Source: Allobosea thiooxidans
GTDB lineage: Bacteria; Pseudomonadota; Alphaproteobacteria; Rhizobiales; Beijerinckiaceae
NCBI RefSeq assembly: GCF_900168195.1
Contig: NZ_FUYX01000009.1
Coordinates: 124,001 to 188,000 of the forward strand
Length of the DNA: 64,000 bases
Direction: 5' to 3'
Part shown: positions 44,895-53,942 of the stretch, in pieces
How the letters are laid out: each line of letters begins with the position of its first letter
How positions within the stretch are numbered: position 1 is the first letter of the stretch
The notes under the pieces: generated by a model
Told to the model about the DNA's origin: nothing
Databases searched by the model: none
What the model saw: only the letters and a program-made list of their open reading frames with translations
Made by a program: the position numbers and the translations under genes

Positions 44895-46034
44895 ATGAGC
44901 CAGCACAGCTATGACGTCATCGTTGCCGGGGTCGGCGCCATGGGGTCGGCCGCCTGCTGGCACCTGGCCCAACGCGGACTGAAGGTCCTGGGCCTCGAGC
45001 GCTTCGATCTCGGCCATGCGATGGGCTCGTCCCACGGCCTCACCCGGATCATCCGCCTCGCCTATTTCGAAGGCTCACACTACGTCCCGATCGTGCGCCG
45101 GGCGCATGAGCTCTGGGCCGAGACCGGCAGGCAGGCGGGGCTGAAGCTGCTCCACGTCACCGGCTCGCTCGATCTCGCTCCCAAGGGCGGCGGACCGGTC
45201 GAATCCTCGCTGCAATCCTGCCTCGACCATGGGCTCACGCATGAGATGCTGGAGGGCGCCGAGGTGATGCGCCGCTTCCCCGGCTTCCAGCTGCCGGCCG
45301 GGCATATCGGCCTGTGGCAGCCGGATGGCGGCTTCGTCGCCTCGGAGAAGGCGATCTACGCCCATGTCGGCCTGGCCCAGTCGCGCGGCGCCGATATCCG
45401 CACCAACGAGCCCCTGCTGGACTGGACACCGACGGCACAGGGCGGCGTGGTCGTGCGGACCGAGCGCGGAACCTATTCCGCCGGCCGCCTGGTCATCACT
45501 TCGGGCGGCTGGATCGCTGACGCGGTGCCGGCACTGGCGCAGCGGGTCAACACCGTGAAGCAGGCGATCGGCTGGTTCACGACGCGCCGGCCGGAGCTCT
45601 TCCGGGAAGGCGCCTTCCCGGTGTTCATCCTCAGCGTCGAGGAAGGCAATTTCTACGGCTTCCCGCTCTACGAGCACCCCGGCTTCAAGCTGGGCGGGCC
45701 GCATTTCGGACGCGAGCCGATGGATCCGCGCGAGCCGGACCGGACGCCGAGCGAGAACCAGGTTGCCCGTATCCGCGAGTGTCTGGCGCGCTACATCCCC
45801 GACGCAGCGGGCGAGCCGCTGACGATCAAGGGCTGCGTCTACACCGTCTCGCCGGACGAGGACTTCATCATCGACACGGTGCCGGGCGTACCGCAGGCGG
45901 TCTTCGCCTCGGCCTGCTCGGGGCACGGCTTCAAATTCGCCAGCGCGATCGGCGAAATCCTGGCCGATCTCTCGACCTCCGGCCAATCGCCCTTCGACCT
46001 GACGCCGTTCTCGCTTTCCCGCTTCGCGGCCTAA
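44895..46034 (+). CDS. solA: N-methyl-L-tryptophan / sarcosine oxidase family protein
   Basis: 379 residues of the monomeric sarcosine oxidase family, which oxidise N-methyl amino acids with covalent FAD and release H2O2. The dinucleotide-binding VIVAGVGAMGSAACWHLA is at the N-terminus, followed by GSSHGLTRIIRLAYFEG. The flavin-linking Cys would be in ACSGHGFKF near the C-terminus. Length fits SolA (about 372). The exact substrate is not certain within the family. The DMT transporter gene follows 24 bases later and may move a related metabolite. Confidence 0.88.
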   Translation: MSQHSYDVIVAGVGAMGSAACWHLAQRGLKVLGLERFDLGHAMGSSHGLTRIIRLAYFEGSHYVPIVRRAHELWAETGRQAGLKLLHVTGSLDLAPKGGGPVESSLQSCLDHGLTHEMLEGAEVMRRFPGFQLPAGHIGLWQPDGGFVASEKAIYAHVGLAQSRGADIRTNEPLLDWTPTAQGGVVVRTERGTYSAGRLVITSGGWIADAVPALAQRVNTVKQAIGWFTTRRPELFREGAFPVFILSVEEGNFYGFPLYEHPGFKLGGPHFGREPMDPREPDRTPSENQVARIRECLARYIPDAAGEPLTIKGCVYTVSPDEDFIIDTVPGVPQAVFASACSGHGFKFASAIGEILADLSTSGQSPFDLTPFSLSRFAA

Positions 46035-46057
46035 CCTCTCCCGACAGGATCTCCATC

Positions 46058-46960
46058 TTGGCCAGCGCAGCCGAAAATCGCCGCGGCATCGTCTTCATGC
46101 TCGCGGCCATGTCTCTCTTCGTCATCAACGACGTGTTCATGAAGCTGGCGCGCGAAACCTACCCTGCCGGGCAGGCCATCGCGCTGCGGACAGCCTTCGC
46201 CGTCGTGGTCGGCTTCGCGCTCGTCTTCGCCGCCCGCGAGAGCGGCCGGCTCGTGATGGCCTTCCGGCCGCGCGTGCTCCTGCGCGGCTCGCTGGAAGCC
46301 TTCGGCGCGCTGACCTTCATCTGGTCGCTCGGCCTGATGCCGCTCGCCAACATCACCGCGATCAACATGGCCTCGCCCCTGCTCATCGTGGCGCTCGCGG
46401 TCGTGCTCGGGATGGAGCGCGTCGGCTGGCGGCGCACGGTGGCGCTGACCGTCGGCTTCGTCGGGGTGCTGTTCGTGGTGCGGCCGGGCGCCGATTCCTT
46501 CAACGCCGCCGCGATCGTCGCCGTGCTCAGCACCTTCCTCGTCGCCTGCCGCGACCTCGCGACCCGCACCATCGGCGACGACGTTCCCTCGACGGTGGTC
46601 TCGCTGACCACGACCATCCTCGTCGGCATCGTCGCGGTGAGCTACGGCCTGACCGAGGAATGGCTGCCGATCTGGCGGCTGGAGACCGTCTATGTGGCGC
46701 TCGCCGCCGTGCTGGTCACGGTCGGCACCTTCTTCATCATCAGCGCCTTCCGCCGCACAGATGTCGGCGTGATCTCGCAATATCGCTACGCGATCATCGT
46801 CTTCGCCACGCTGCTCGGCTATCTGGTCTGGGGCGACGTCCCGGACCTGTTCGCCGCCCTCGGCGTCGCGCTCATCGTCGGCAGCGGGCTCTACACCATG
46901 CACCGGCAGCGCGTGCGGCCCGATTCGAATCTCAAGCTCGCCCGGAAGCCCGCCGCGTGA
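46058..46960 (+). CDS. EamA-family (DMT) transporter
   Basis: 300 residues with ten hydrophobic helices in two EamA repeats; the first opens RRGIVFMLAAMSLFVINDVFMKL and the second lies after about residue 150. The TTG at 46058 was chosen since it gives the usual N-terminus before helix 1, with AGGAT upstream; an ATG at 46097 would clip helix 1. The stop overlaps the next gene start (GTGA), so both transporters are coupled. Substrate unknown. Confidence 0.82.
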   Translation: MASAAENRRGIVFMLAAMSLFVINDVFMKLARETYPAGQAIALRTAFAVVVGFALVFAARESGRLVMAFRPRVLLRGSLEAFGALTFIWSLGLMPLANITAINMASPLLIVALAVVLGMERVGWRRTVALTVGFVGVLFVVRPGADSFNAAAIVAVLSTFLVACRDLATRTIGDDVPSTVVSLTTTILVGIVAVSYGLTEEWLPIWRLETVYVALAAVLVTVGTFFIISAFRRTDVGVISQYRYAIIVFATLLGYLVWGDVPDLFAALGVALIVGSGLYTMHRQRVRPDSNLKLARKPAA

Positions 46961-48147
46961 CGGCGCTCCGGGCCAAGCCGACGCTGACGATCCTGGTCGC
47001 GATCTCGGCGCTGCAGCCGATCGCGCTCAACCTGCTGGCTCCGGCGACGCCGGCACTGACCCGGCATTTCGCCTCCAACTACGCCACGATCCAGCTGACG
47101 CTGACGCTGTTCCTGGTCGCGGTCGCGCTCACGCAGCTCGTCATCGGGCCGCTGTCGGACCGCCTCGGCCGTCGTCCCTGCGTCAACGCCGGCGTGGCGC
47201 TGTTCGTGGCGGGCTCGATCCTGGGCGCCTTCGCGCCGTCGACCCATGTTCTGCTGGTCGCCCGTGTGCTGGAAGGCGCCGGGGCTGGCTCTGTCTTCGC
47301 CCTGTCGCGGGCGATCATCCGGGACAGCGCCAGCCGCGACCAGGCGGCGAGCCAGATCGCCAGCGTCACGATGGTGATGGTGGTGGCGCCGATGCTCGCC
47401 CCCTGGCTCGGCGGCCAGATCGAAACCGCCTTCGGCTGGCGCGCCATCTTCTGGTTCATGACGCTGTTCGGCGTCGGCGTGCTCGCCCTCACGGTCGCGC
47501 GCCTGCCCGAGACGGCGCCCCATGTCGGCAAGCAAAGCTCGCTGCTCGGTGTCTTCCGCGCCTTTCCCGACCTCGTGCGCGACCGGGGGTTCGTGCTCAA
47601 CGTCGCGGCGGGGACGAGCGCGTCCGCGGCCTTCTTCGTCTTCATCGCCGCGACGCCCTTCATCGTCGTCGAGACGATGGGGCGCGGCTCCGACGTCTAT
47701 GGCAGCTATTTCATCCTCAACGCGCTCGGCTACATGGTCGGCAACTTCACCATGTCGCGGCTGGCGGTGCGTGTCGGCACGCGCCGGATGGTGCGGCGCG
47801 GCCTGGTGATCTCGTTCATAGGGACCGGGGCGGCGCTGGCCCTGTCCTTCTCGCCCTGGTGGTCGCCGCTCACCCTGTTCCTGCCGCTGGCCGTGAACGC
47901 CATGGGCAATGGCCTGACGATACCGGGCGCCACGGCCGAGGCGCTCTCGGCGCGGCCTGATCTCGCGGGTTCCGCCGCCGGACTGCTCGGCGCCACCCAG
48001 CTCGGCATCAGCGCCGCCCTGACCGTGCTGATCAGCTGGCTGGTGACGCTGTGGCCGCAGGCGATGAACCTGCTGGTCTGGCTGCTGATCGCGAGCGGGC
48101 TGGTGGCAGTCCAGCTCGCCCGCCGGGGACGTAGCCCGGCTGCCTGA
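46957..48147 (+). CDS. MFS transporter, Bcr/CflA drug-resistance type
   Basis: 396 residues, about twelve membrane helices. Motif A is present in the loop after helix 2 as GPLSDRLGRRP, and helix 4-5 signatures (RVLEGAGAGSVFALSRAIIRD) match the Bcr/CflA 12-TM exporter group. The start is GTG at 46957, overlapping the stop of the preceding transporter. Efflux of a drug or metabolite by proton antiport is expected; the natural substrate is unknown. Confidence 0.87.
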   Translation: MTALRAKPTLTILVAISALQPIALNLLAPATPALTRHFASNYATIQLTLTLFLVAVALTQLVIGPLSDRLGRRPCVNAGVALFVAGSILGAFAPSTHVLLVARVLEGAGAGSVFALSRAIIRDSASRDQAASQIASVTMVMVVAPMLAPWLGGQIETAFGWRAIFWFMTLFGVGVLALTVARLPETAPHVGKQSSLLGVFRAFPDLVRDRGFVLNVAAGTSASAAFFVFIAATPFIVVETMGRGSDVYGSYFILNALGYMVGNFTMSRLAVRVGTRRMVRRGLVISFIGTGAALALSFSPWWSPLTLFLPLAVNAMGNGLTIPGATAEALSARPDLAGSAAGLLGATQLGISAALTVLISWLVTLWPQAMNLLVWLLIASGLVAVQLARRGRSPAA

Positions 48148-48165
48148 GCCGGGCCGGATCCGGCC

Positions 48166-49032
48166 TCAGTCTTCGAGGCGGGCGATCAGGCTGGAGGTAT
48201 CCCAGCGATTGCCGCCCATCTTCTGCACCTCGGCATAGAACTGGTCGACCAGTGCCGTGACCGGCAGCTGCGCGCCGTTGCGGCGGGCCTCGTCGAGCAC
48301 GATGCCGAGGTCCTTGCGCATCCAGTCGACGGCGAAGCCGAAGTCGAACTTGTTCTGGTTCATCGTCTTGCCGCGGTTCTCCATCTGCCAGGAGCCGGCG
48401 GCCCCCTTGGAGATCACCTCCAGCATGGTCTCGACATCGAGCCCGGCGCGCTTGGCGAAATGGACGCCTTCCGAGAGCCCCTGAACGAGGCCGGCGATGC
48501 AGATTTGGTTGACCATCTTGGTGAGCTGGCCGGAGCCGGCCGGGCCCATCAGCTTGCACATGCGCGCGAAGCTCGCGATCACCGGCTCGACGCGGGCATA
48601 GGTCTCGGGCTCGCCACCGCACATCACGGTGAGCACGCCGTTCTCGGCACCGGCCTGGCCACCCGAGACGGGCGCGTCGACGAAGCCGAAGCCGCCCCGC
48701 TTCGCCGCCTCGGCGAGCTCGCGCGCGACATTGGCGGAAGCCGTGGTGTGGTCGACGAAGACCGCGCCCTTCTCCATGCCGGCGAAGGCGCCAGTCTCGC
48801 CCGTGGTCACCGAGCGCAGGTCGTCGTCATTGCCGACGCAGGCGAAGACGATCTCCTGGCCCCTCGCCGCATCGGCCGGGGTGGCGGCCGAGACGCCGCC
48901 ATGCTGGGCGACCCATCCTTGCGCCTTCGTCGGGTTGCGGTTGTAGACGGTGACGTCATGGCCCTTGGCCTTGAGATGGCCGGCCATGGGATACCCCATC
49001 ACGCCGAGACCGATGAACGCGACTTTGGCCAT
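48166..49032 (-). CDS. Beta-hydroxyacid dehydrogenase (3-hydroxyisobutyrate / tartronate-semialdehyde reductase family)
   Basis: 288 residues. The N-terminal Rossmann motif VAFIGLGVMGYPMAGHL with NR after beta-2 (YNRNPTKA) points to NADP(H). The substrate-binding DAPVSGGQAGAENG is at about 119-131, the catalytic Lys172 in GSGQLTKMVNQ, and the C-terminal FDFGFAVDWMRKDLGI is typical. Which hydroxyacid is used cannot be told; GarR, MmsB and GlxR share these motifs. Convergent to the MFS gene. Confidence 0.87.
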   Translation of the reverse strand: MAKVAFIGLGVMGYPMAGHLKAKGHDVTVYNRNPTKAQGWVAQHGGVSAATPADAARGQEIVFACVGNDDDLRSVTTGETGAFAGMEKGAVFVDHTTASANVARELAEAAKRGGFGFVDAPVSGGQAGAENGVLTVMCGGEPETYARVEPVIASFARMCKLMGPAGSGQLTKMVNQICIAGLVQGLSEGVHFAKRAGLDVETMLEVISKGAAGSWQMENRGKTMNQNKFDFGFAVDWMRKDLGIVLDEARRNGAQLPVTALVDQFYAEVQKMGGNRWDTSSLIARLED

Positions 49033-49169
49033 GTTGAGCTCCCGCTTTCTCTCCGAAGACTGTTCCCGCTTTAGCGTGCGGCGACCGGGCCGGAAAGGCG
49101 GATGCGCGCCAGCCGCCCATGCGGCTTTTCCCGTTGCGGCCGGGCGGCGGGCGGCTTAGCTCAAGATCC

Positions 49170-49919
49170 ATGACCATATCGAACGACGACGACCTGCAGG
49201 CGCTCAAGGACATCGGCGGCATCGTGGCCCGCGCGCTGGCCGCCATGGGCAAGGCGCTGGAGCCCGGCATGACCACGGCGGAACTCGATGCGATCGGGCG
49301 CGATTTCCTCGAACGGCACGGCGCACGCCCGGCGCCTGAACTCGCCTATGATTTCCCGGGCGCGACCTGCATCAGCGTCAACGAGGAGATCGCCCACGGC
49401 ATCCCCGGCGAGCGGCGCATCCTGGCGGGCGACCTCGTCAATATCGACGTCTCGGCGGAGAAGGACGGCTTCTTCGCCGACACCGGCGCCTCCTTCGCCG
49501 TGCCGCCGGTCCAGCCCCGGATCGAGCGCCTGTGCCGCGACGGGCGGCGGGCGCTCTGGGCCGGCATCGGGCAGGTCGGCGCAGGCAAGCCGCTGGCCGG
49601 CATCGGCCAGGCCGTGGGGCGCTTCGCCGAGAAGAACCGCTATACGCTCGTGCGAAATCTGGCGAGCCACGGCGTCGGCCGTTCGCTCCATGAGGAGCCG
49701 ACCGAGATCGCGACCTGGCCCGACCGAGGCGAGCGCCGGACCATGACGAACGGGCTCGTCTTCACCGTCGAGCCGTTTCTGTCGCTGGGGGCGGACTGGG
49801 CCGAGAATGGCGACCGCGATCGCTGGACGCTCTACAGCGAGCCGCGCGCGCCCACCGTCCAGTACGAGCACACCGTCGTCGCGACCCCGCGCGGCGCCGT
49901 CGTCCTGACCCTGCCATAG
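49170..49919 (+). CDS. map: Type I methionine aminopeptidase
   Basis: 249 residues. Removes the initiator Met from new proteins in the cytoplasm. The pita-bread metal ligands are all in place: His76 (substrate side, EEIAHGIPG), Asp93 (NIDVSAEKDG), Asp104 (FFADTGASF), His167 (LASHGVGRSLHE), Glu201 (FTVEPFLS) and Glu233 (VQYEHTVV). The ATG at 49170 is chosen because the family N-terminus starts here. Its N-terminus lacks the zinc-finger extension. It may be a second, non-essential copy in this genome, which cannot be tested here. Confidence 0.92.
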   Translation: MTISNDDDLQALKDIGGIVARALAAMGKALEPGMTTAELDAIGRDFLERHGARPAPELAYDFPGATCISVNEEIAHGIPGERRILAGDLVNIDVSAEKDGFFADTGASFAVPPVQPRIERLCRDGRRALWAGIGQVGAGKPLAGIGQAVGRFAEKNRYTLVRNLASHGVGRSLHEEPTEIATWPDRGERRTMTNGLVFTVEPFLSLGADWAENGDRDRWTLYSEPRAPTVQYEHTVVATPRGAVVLTLP

Positions 49920-49953
49920 GGGTCGAGCGAAGCGACCTGCGGTCAAGCTGAAC

Positions 49954-50048
49954 CGTCATTGCGAGCAAGCGAAGCAATCCAGGAGGGCTGGGAGAAACGC
50001 CCAACCTTACGCCCCGTAGATTGCTTCGCTTCGCTCCTCGTGATGACG
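49954..50048. repeat. REP-like inverted repeat
   Basis: Outer arms CGTCATTGCGAGCAAGCGAA (from 49954) and the inverted TTCGCTTCGCTCCTCGTGAT (to about 50043) pair with few mismatches around a 40-base centre. This type (TTGCGAGC-GAAGCAATCC) recurs widely in alphaproteobacterial genomes between genes. It sits between convergent genes, where it could also act as a weak terminator. Confidence 0.7.
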
Positions 50049-50088
50049 GGCCCCCGCTTCAGCCCAATCGAAAACCGCTCCGTCCGGC

Positions 50089-50805
50089 TCAGCGCAGCGC
50101 CATATGGCGGCTGAGCCTGAGTTCGAGCCTGTCCCAGACGCGACGGATGATCTCGACGAGCACGAGATAGATCAGCGCGGCATAGAGATAGATCGACAGG
50201 TCGAAGGAACGCGCGAAGGCGAGCCGCGTCGCGCCCATCAGGTCGAACAGGGTCACCAGCGAGGTGATGGCGCTCGACTTGATCATCACGATCAGCTCGT
50301 TGCCGAGCGGGCGCAGCGCCAGGATCATCGCCTGCGGCATGACGACGAGGCGAAGCGTCGCCCAGCGATGCAGGCCGAGCGAGGAGGCCCCCTCGAACTG
50401 CCCGCGCGGGATCGATTGGATCGCGCCGCGCAGGATCTCGGCCTGGTAGGCAGCAGTGTTGATGGTGAAGGTGAAGAGCGCGCAGTAGAACGGCTCGCGG
50501 AAGAACCACCACAGGCCGATGTCCTGCCAGAAGCCGCGGAACTGGCCGAAGCCGTAATAGACCAGGAAGAGCTGGCAGAGCAGCGGCGTGCCGCGGAAGA
50601 AAGTGGTGTAGCCCTGGATCGCGAGCTTCGCCCAGCGCGGTCCGTAGAGTCTGGCGACGGCGAGGCCCAGCGCCAGCAGGAAGCCGAGTGCGACCGAGAT
50701 CACCACCAGCTCGAAGGTGATCCAAAGGCCGCTCGCCATTCGGCAGCCATAGTTCTGCAGGACCTCGCTGCCGATCCAGTAGCCGGGATATTCGCACCAG
50801 TTCAT
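50089..50805 (-). CDS. Amino-acid ABC transporter permease (HisM/GlnP type)
   Basis: 238 residues with about five membrane helices and the EAA loop EGASSLGLHRWATLRLVVMPQ that contacts the ATPase. It belongs to the polar amino-acid permeases (TTFFRGTPLLCQLFLVYYG). It begins at an ATG overlapping the stop of the upstream permease by 4 bases. Forms a heterodimer with that permease. It ends the operon, and no ATPase gene follows. Confidence 0.9.
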   Translation of the reverse strand: MNWCEYPGYWIGSEVLQNYGCRMASGLWITFELVVISVALGFLLALGLAVARLYGPRWAKLAIQGYTTFFRGTPLLCQLFLVYYGFGQFRGFWQDIGLWWFFREPFYCALFTFTINTAAYQAEILRGAIQSIPRGQFEGASSLGLHRWATLRLVVMPQAMILALRPLGNELIVMIKSSAITSLVTLFDLMGATRLAFARSFDLSIYLYAALIYLVLVEIIRRVWDRLELRLSRHMALR

Positions 50806-51512
50806 CGCGTCGCTCCGCCGAAGGCGGCGAAGCCGCGATTGGTGCGCTCCTCGAGCTTGCCGATGCCCCAGGCGGAGACCAGCGAGAAGAAGAAGTAGAG
50901 CAGCATCGCTGTGCCGAAGAAGAGGAACGGCTCCTTGGTCACGACATTGGCCCGCGTCGCGATGAACATGATGTCCTGAAGCGTGATCACCGAGATCAGC
51001 GAGGTCTCCTTCAGCAGCACCATCCAGTTGTTGCCGAGGCCGGGCAGCGCCACGCGGATCAACTGCGGGAAGACGACGAGCCGGAAGGCCTGCGCCTTCG
51101 ACAGGCCGAGCGCAGCGGCAGCCTCGCGCTGACCCTTCTGGATCGAGTTCAGGGCGCCGACCCAGACCTCGCTGGAGAAGGCCGCTAGCACCAGGCCGAG
51201 CGCGACCATGCCGGCTCCGAAGGGCGGAATCGAGAAGCCGCTCCAGACCTGCTGAACCAGGACCTGGATGCCGAAATAGATGATGTAGAGCGTCAGCAGC
51301 TCGGGCACGCCGCGGAACACGGTGGTGTAGATCGTCGCCAGCGCCCGCAGCATCACGCTGTCGGAGCGCTTCCACAGGGCGATGACGAGGCCGAGCGCCA
51401 GGCCGAAGGGCAGTGTCGCGAGCGCGACCGAGATGGTGTTGGCGGCGCCTTGCAGCAGGGCCCAGCCCCAGCCACCGGGGCCGAAGCCGAGCAGTGCGAT
51501 TTTGTCGAACAT
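50802..51512 (-). CDS. Amino-acid ABC transporter permease (HisQ type)
   Basis: 236 residues, five helices, with YTTVFRGVPELLTLYIIYFG and the EAA loop REAAAALGLSKAQAFRLVVFPQ. Second permease of the pair, in the HisQ/ArtQ position. It lies 65 bases after the binding-protein gene on the same strand. The substrate is inferred from the HisJ-like receptor only to class level (basic or polar amino acid, or an opine). Confidence 0.9.
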   Translation of the reverse strand: MFDKIALLGFGPGGWGWALLQGAANTISVALATLPFGLALGLVIALWKRSDSVMLRALATIYTTVFRGVPELLTLYIIYFGIQVLVQQVWSGFSIPPFGAGMVALGLVLAAFSSEVWVGALNSIQKGQREAAAALGLSKAQAFRLVVFPQLIRVALPGLGNNWMVLLKETSLISVITLQDIMFIATRANVVTKEPFLFFGTAMLLYFFFSLVSAWGIGKLEERTNRGFAAFGGATR

Positions 51513-51577
51513 GGGAGGGCCGGCGCGCGAGGGACCGAAACCCGCCGGCCTGAAGCGGCCGGCGGGGGAGCGTCAGA

Positions 51578-52351
51578 TCACTCGAACTTGAACCACTTGT
51601 CCTCGAGCTTCTTCAGCGAGCCGTCGGCGACGGTCTCGGCGATCGCCTTGTCGACCAGCGCCTTCAGCGCGGTGTCGGACTTGCGGACGGCGCCGGCGAC
51701 GCCCGCGCCATGGATCGCGTCGTCGCGCTTCACCTCGGCGATCCGCTTGCAGCAGTCCTTGCCCTGCCCCTTGAGGAAGTCGGCGAGCGCGAGCGCGTCG
51801 GCGACGATGTAGTCGAGGCGGCCGTTGAGCAGGTCGAGATTGGCCTCCTCCTGCGTCGGATAGAGGCGCGCCGTCGAATCCTTGTAGAACTTCTCGACAT
51901 AGTTCGCGTGGATCGTCGAGCCCTGCGCGCCGATCGACTTGCCCTTCAGGGCCGCCGGCGAGATGTCGTCCGACTTCGTGCTCTTGGGGCCGATCATCCA
52001 GATCGGCGTCTTGCTGTAGGGCGTGGTGAAGTCGACCTGCTTGCGGCGCTCCTCGGTGGCGTTCATGCCGGCGAGGATGATGTCGTACTTGTTCGCCTGC
52101 AGCGCCGGGATGATGCCGTCCCAGTCCTGCACCACCCAGGTGCACTTCACCTTCATCTTCTCGCAGAGAAGGTTGCCGTAATCGATCTCGAAGCCCTCGA
52201 GCTCCTTCTTGGCGTTCAGGTTGTTGTAGGGCGGATAGGCACCTTCCGTGCCGATCCGGATCTCCTTCCACTCCTTGGCCTGGGCGAGTGCGCCTGTCGC
52301 GCCGGCCAGCGTCAGCGCCGCAGCAGCGGCGAAACGAACGAAACCTTTCAT
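51578..52351 (-). CDS. Amino-acid ABC transporter substrate-binding protein (HisJ/ArgT-like)
   Basis: 257 residues: signal peptide (FAAAAALTLAGATGALA) and a type II periplasmic-binding fold. Key stretches are IRIGTEGAYPPYNNLN, LEGFEIDYGNLLCEKM, AGMNATEERRKQVDFTTPY and GAQGSTIHANYVEKF, as in SBP_bac_3 receptors of the Lys/Arg/ornithine/opine group. GGGAGG before the ATG at 52351 fixes the start. First gene of the import operon. Confidence 0.91.
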   Translation of the reverse strand: MKGFVRFAAAAALTLAGATGALAQAKEWKEIRIGTEGAYPPYNNLNAKKELEGFEIDYGNLLCEKMKVKCTWVVQDWDGIIPALQANKYDIILAGMNATEERRKQVDFTTPYSKTPIWMIGPKSTKSDDISPAALKGKSIGAQGSTIHANYVEKFYKDSTARLYPTQEEANLDLLNGRLDYIVADALALADFLKGQGKDCCKRIAEVKRDDAIHGAGVAGAVRKSDTALKALVDKAIAETVADGSLKKLEDKWFKFE

Positions 52352-52555
52352 GGGACCTCCCGCAGTTTCGGAGCCGCCGGCCTTGCTCTTGTTCCGGTCC
52401 GGCACCGTTGCGACAGATTGGGCGCAGTTTCGCGCCACCCGCAAGAGGGACCGACGCAGCTTTTCACGGCTGCCCCGCCCAAAGGGCCGGCAGCAGCGGT
52501 CAATACTGCCAAAGGAGAAGACAGGCCCTGCCCGCGCCCTGTCCGCGCCGGGGCC

Positions 52556-53758
52556 TCAGCGGCGCGAATCGAGCACCGCGACGATCCAGATCGCCAGGCC
52601 GCCCAGCGCCAGCGCCGCGCCAACCCAGCCGGTCGAGGTCCAGCCGAAGCCCGCGGCGATCGCCATCCCGCCGAGCCAGGGGCCAAGCGCGTTGGCCATG
52701 TTGAAAGCGCTGTGATTGAGCGCGGCGGCGAGAGTCTGCGCATCCTCGGCGACGTCCATCAGGCGGGTCTGCAGCATGGCGCCGAGGCCGCCGCCGCTGC
52801 CGATCATGAAGACCACCAGCGACACCGTCCAGATGTTCCCCGCCGCGAAGGGGAACGCCGCGAGCCAGAAGGCGCTCCAGAGCAGCAGCCCGGCCGTGGC
52901 AGGAACCAGCGCCCGATCGGCGGCCCAGCCGGCGAAGAGCGTGCCGAGCGTCAGCCCGAGCCCGAACACGGCGAGCACGACCGGGACCAGCGCCGGCGAG
53001 GCGCCGGTCACCGCCATCAGCGTCGAGGCCAGATAGGCATAGACCGCGAAAAGACCGCCGAAGCCGATCGCGCCCGTCCCCAGCGTCAGCCAGACTTGGC
53101 GACGCTTGAGCGCGCCGAGTTCCCGCAGCGGGCTCGCGCCAGGCCGGACCGTGTCGCGCGGCGCGAAGAGCGTGATCAGCAGCACCGTCAGCAGCGCCAG
53201 CGCGGCGACGATGGCGAAGCCGGAGCGCCAGCCGAGCACCTGTCCCATCCAACTGGCCGCCGGGACACCGAGAATCGTCGCGATCGTCAGGCCCAGCATG
53301 ACCCGCGCCACCGACTGTGCCCGCCGGTTCGGCGGCGAGAGCGAGGCCGCGACCAGCGCCGCCACGCCGAAATAGGCGCCGTGCGGCAGGCCGCTCAGGA
53401 AGCGGAAGGCCAGCATCCAGTGATAGTCCGGAGCCAGCGCGCTGAGACCGTTGCCGAGCGCGAAGACGCTCATCAGGCCGATCAGCAGCGTGCGGCGCGG
53501 CACGCGGGCCGCCAGCACGGCGATCAGCGGCGCGCCGACGACGACGCCGAGCGCATAGATGCTGATGACATGCCCGGCCGTCGGCTCGTCGATGTCGAGA
53601 CCGGCCGAGAAATAGGGCAGCAGGCTCATCGCCGCGAATTCGGTCGTGCCGATCGCGAAGCCACCCATGGCGAGCGCGAACAGCACGAGCCCGACGGGCG
53701 TCGGACGAAGGGCGGATTCGGCCGGGTTCAGGCTGCGGTCATTCGCGGCGAGGGTCAT
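52556..53758 (-). CDS. MFS transporter, AraJ/YdhP-like efflux type
   Basis: 400 residues, about twelve helices. The first half starts FALAMGGFAIGTTEFAAMSLLP, and helix 4-5 has FRFLSGLPHGAYFGVAALVAA, both typical of the AraJ/PbuE/NepI exporter group. The 204 bases separating it from the upstream ABC receptor hold nothing I recognise. Substrate unknown; sugars, nucleosides and drugs are all reported in the group. Confidence 0.88.
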   Translation of the reverse strand: MTLAANDRSLNPAESALRPTPVGLVLFALAMGGFAIGTTEFAAMSLLPYFSAGLDIDEPTAGHVISIYALGVVVGAPLIAVLAARVPRRTLLIGLMSVFALGNGLSALAPDYHWMLAFRFLSGLPHGAYFGVAALVAASLSPPNRRAQSVARVMLGLTIATILGVPAASWMGQVLGWRSGFAIVAALALLTVLLITLFAPRDTVRPGASPLRELGALKRRQVWLTLGTGAIGFGGLFAVYAYLASTLMAVTGASPALVPVVLAVFGLGLTLGTLFAGWAADRALVPATAGLLLWSAFWLAAFPFAAGNIWTVSLVVFMIGSGGGLGAMLQTRLMDVAEDAQTLAAALNHSAFNMANALGPWLGGMAIAAGFGWTSTGWVGAALALGGLAIWIVAVLDSRR

Positions 53759-53942
53759 GCTGGGCTTTCGGAAGGGTGGCGGCGCGATGCTGCACCGCAG
53801 CACGACATAGCCATTCACCCGACGCCGCAACACCCGCAATCATTACCGGAATTCATGCGCTCGGTGCATATCGCAGTGCTTCCCCGGACGGCGGCCTCGC
53901 TTTCGGCTACAAGCGGCCGTTCCGGATACAGACGAGCGCAAC

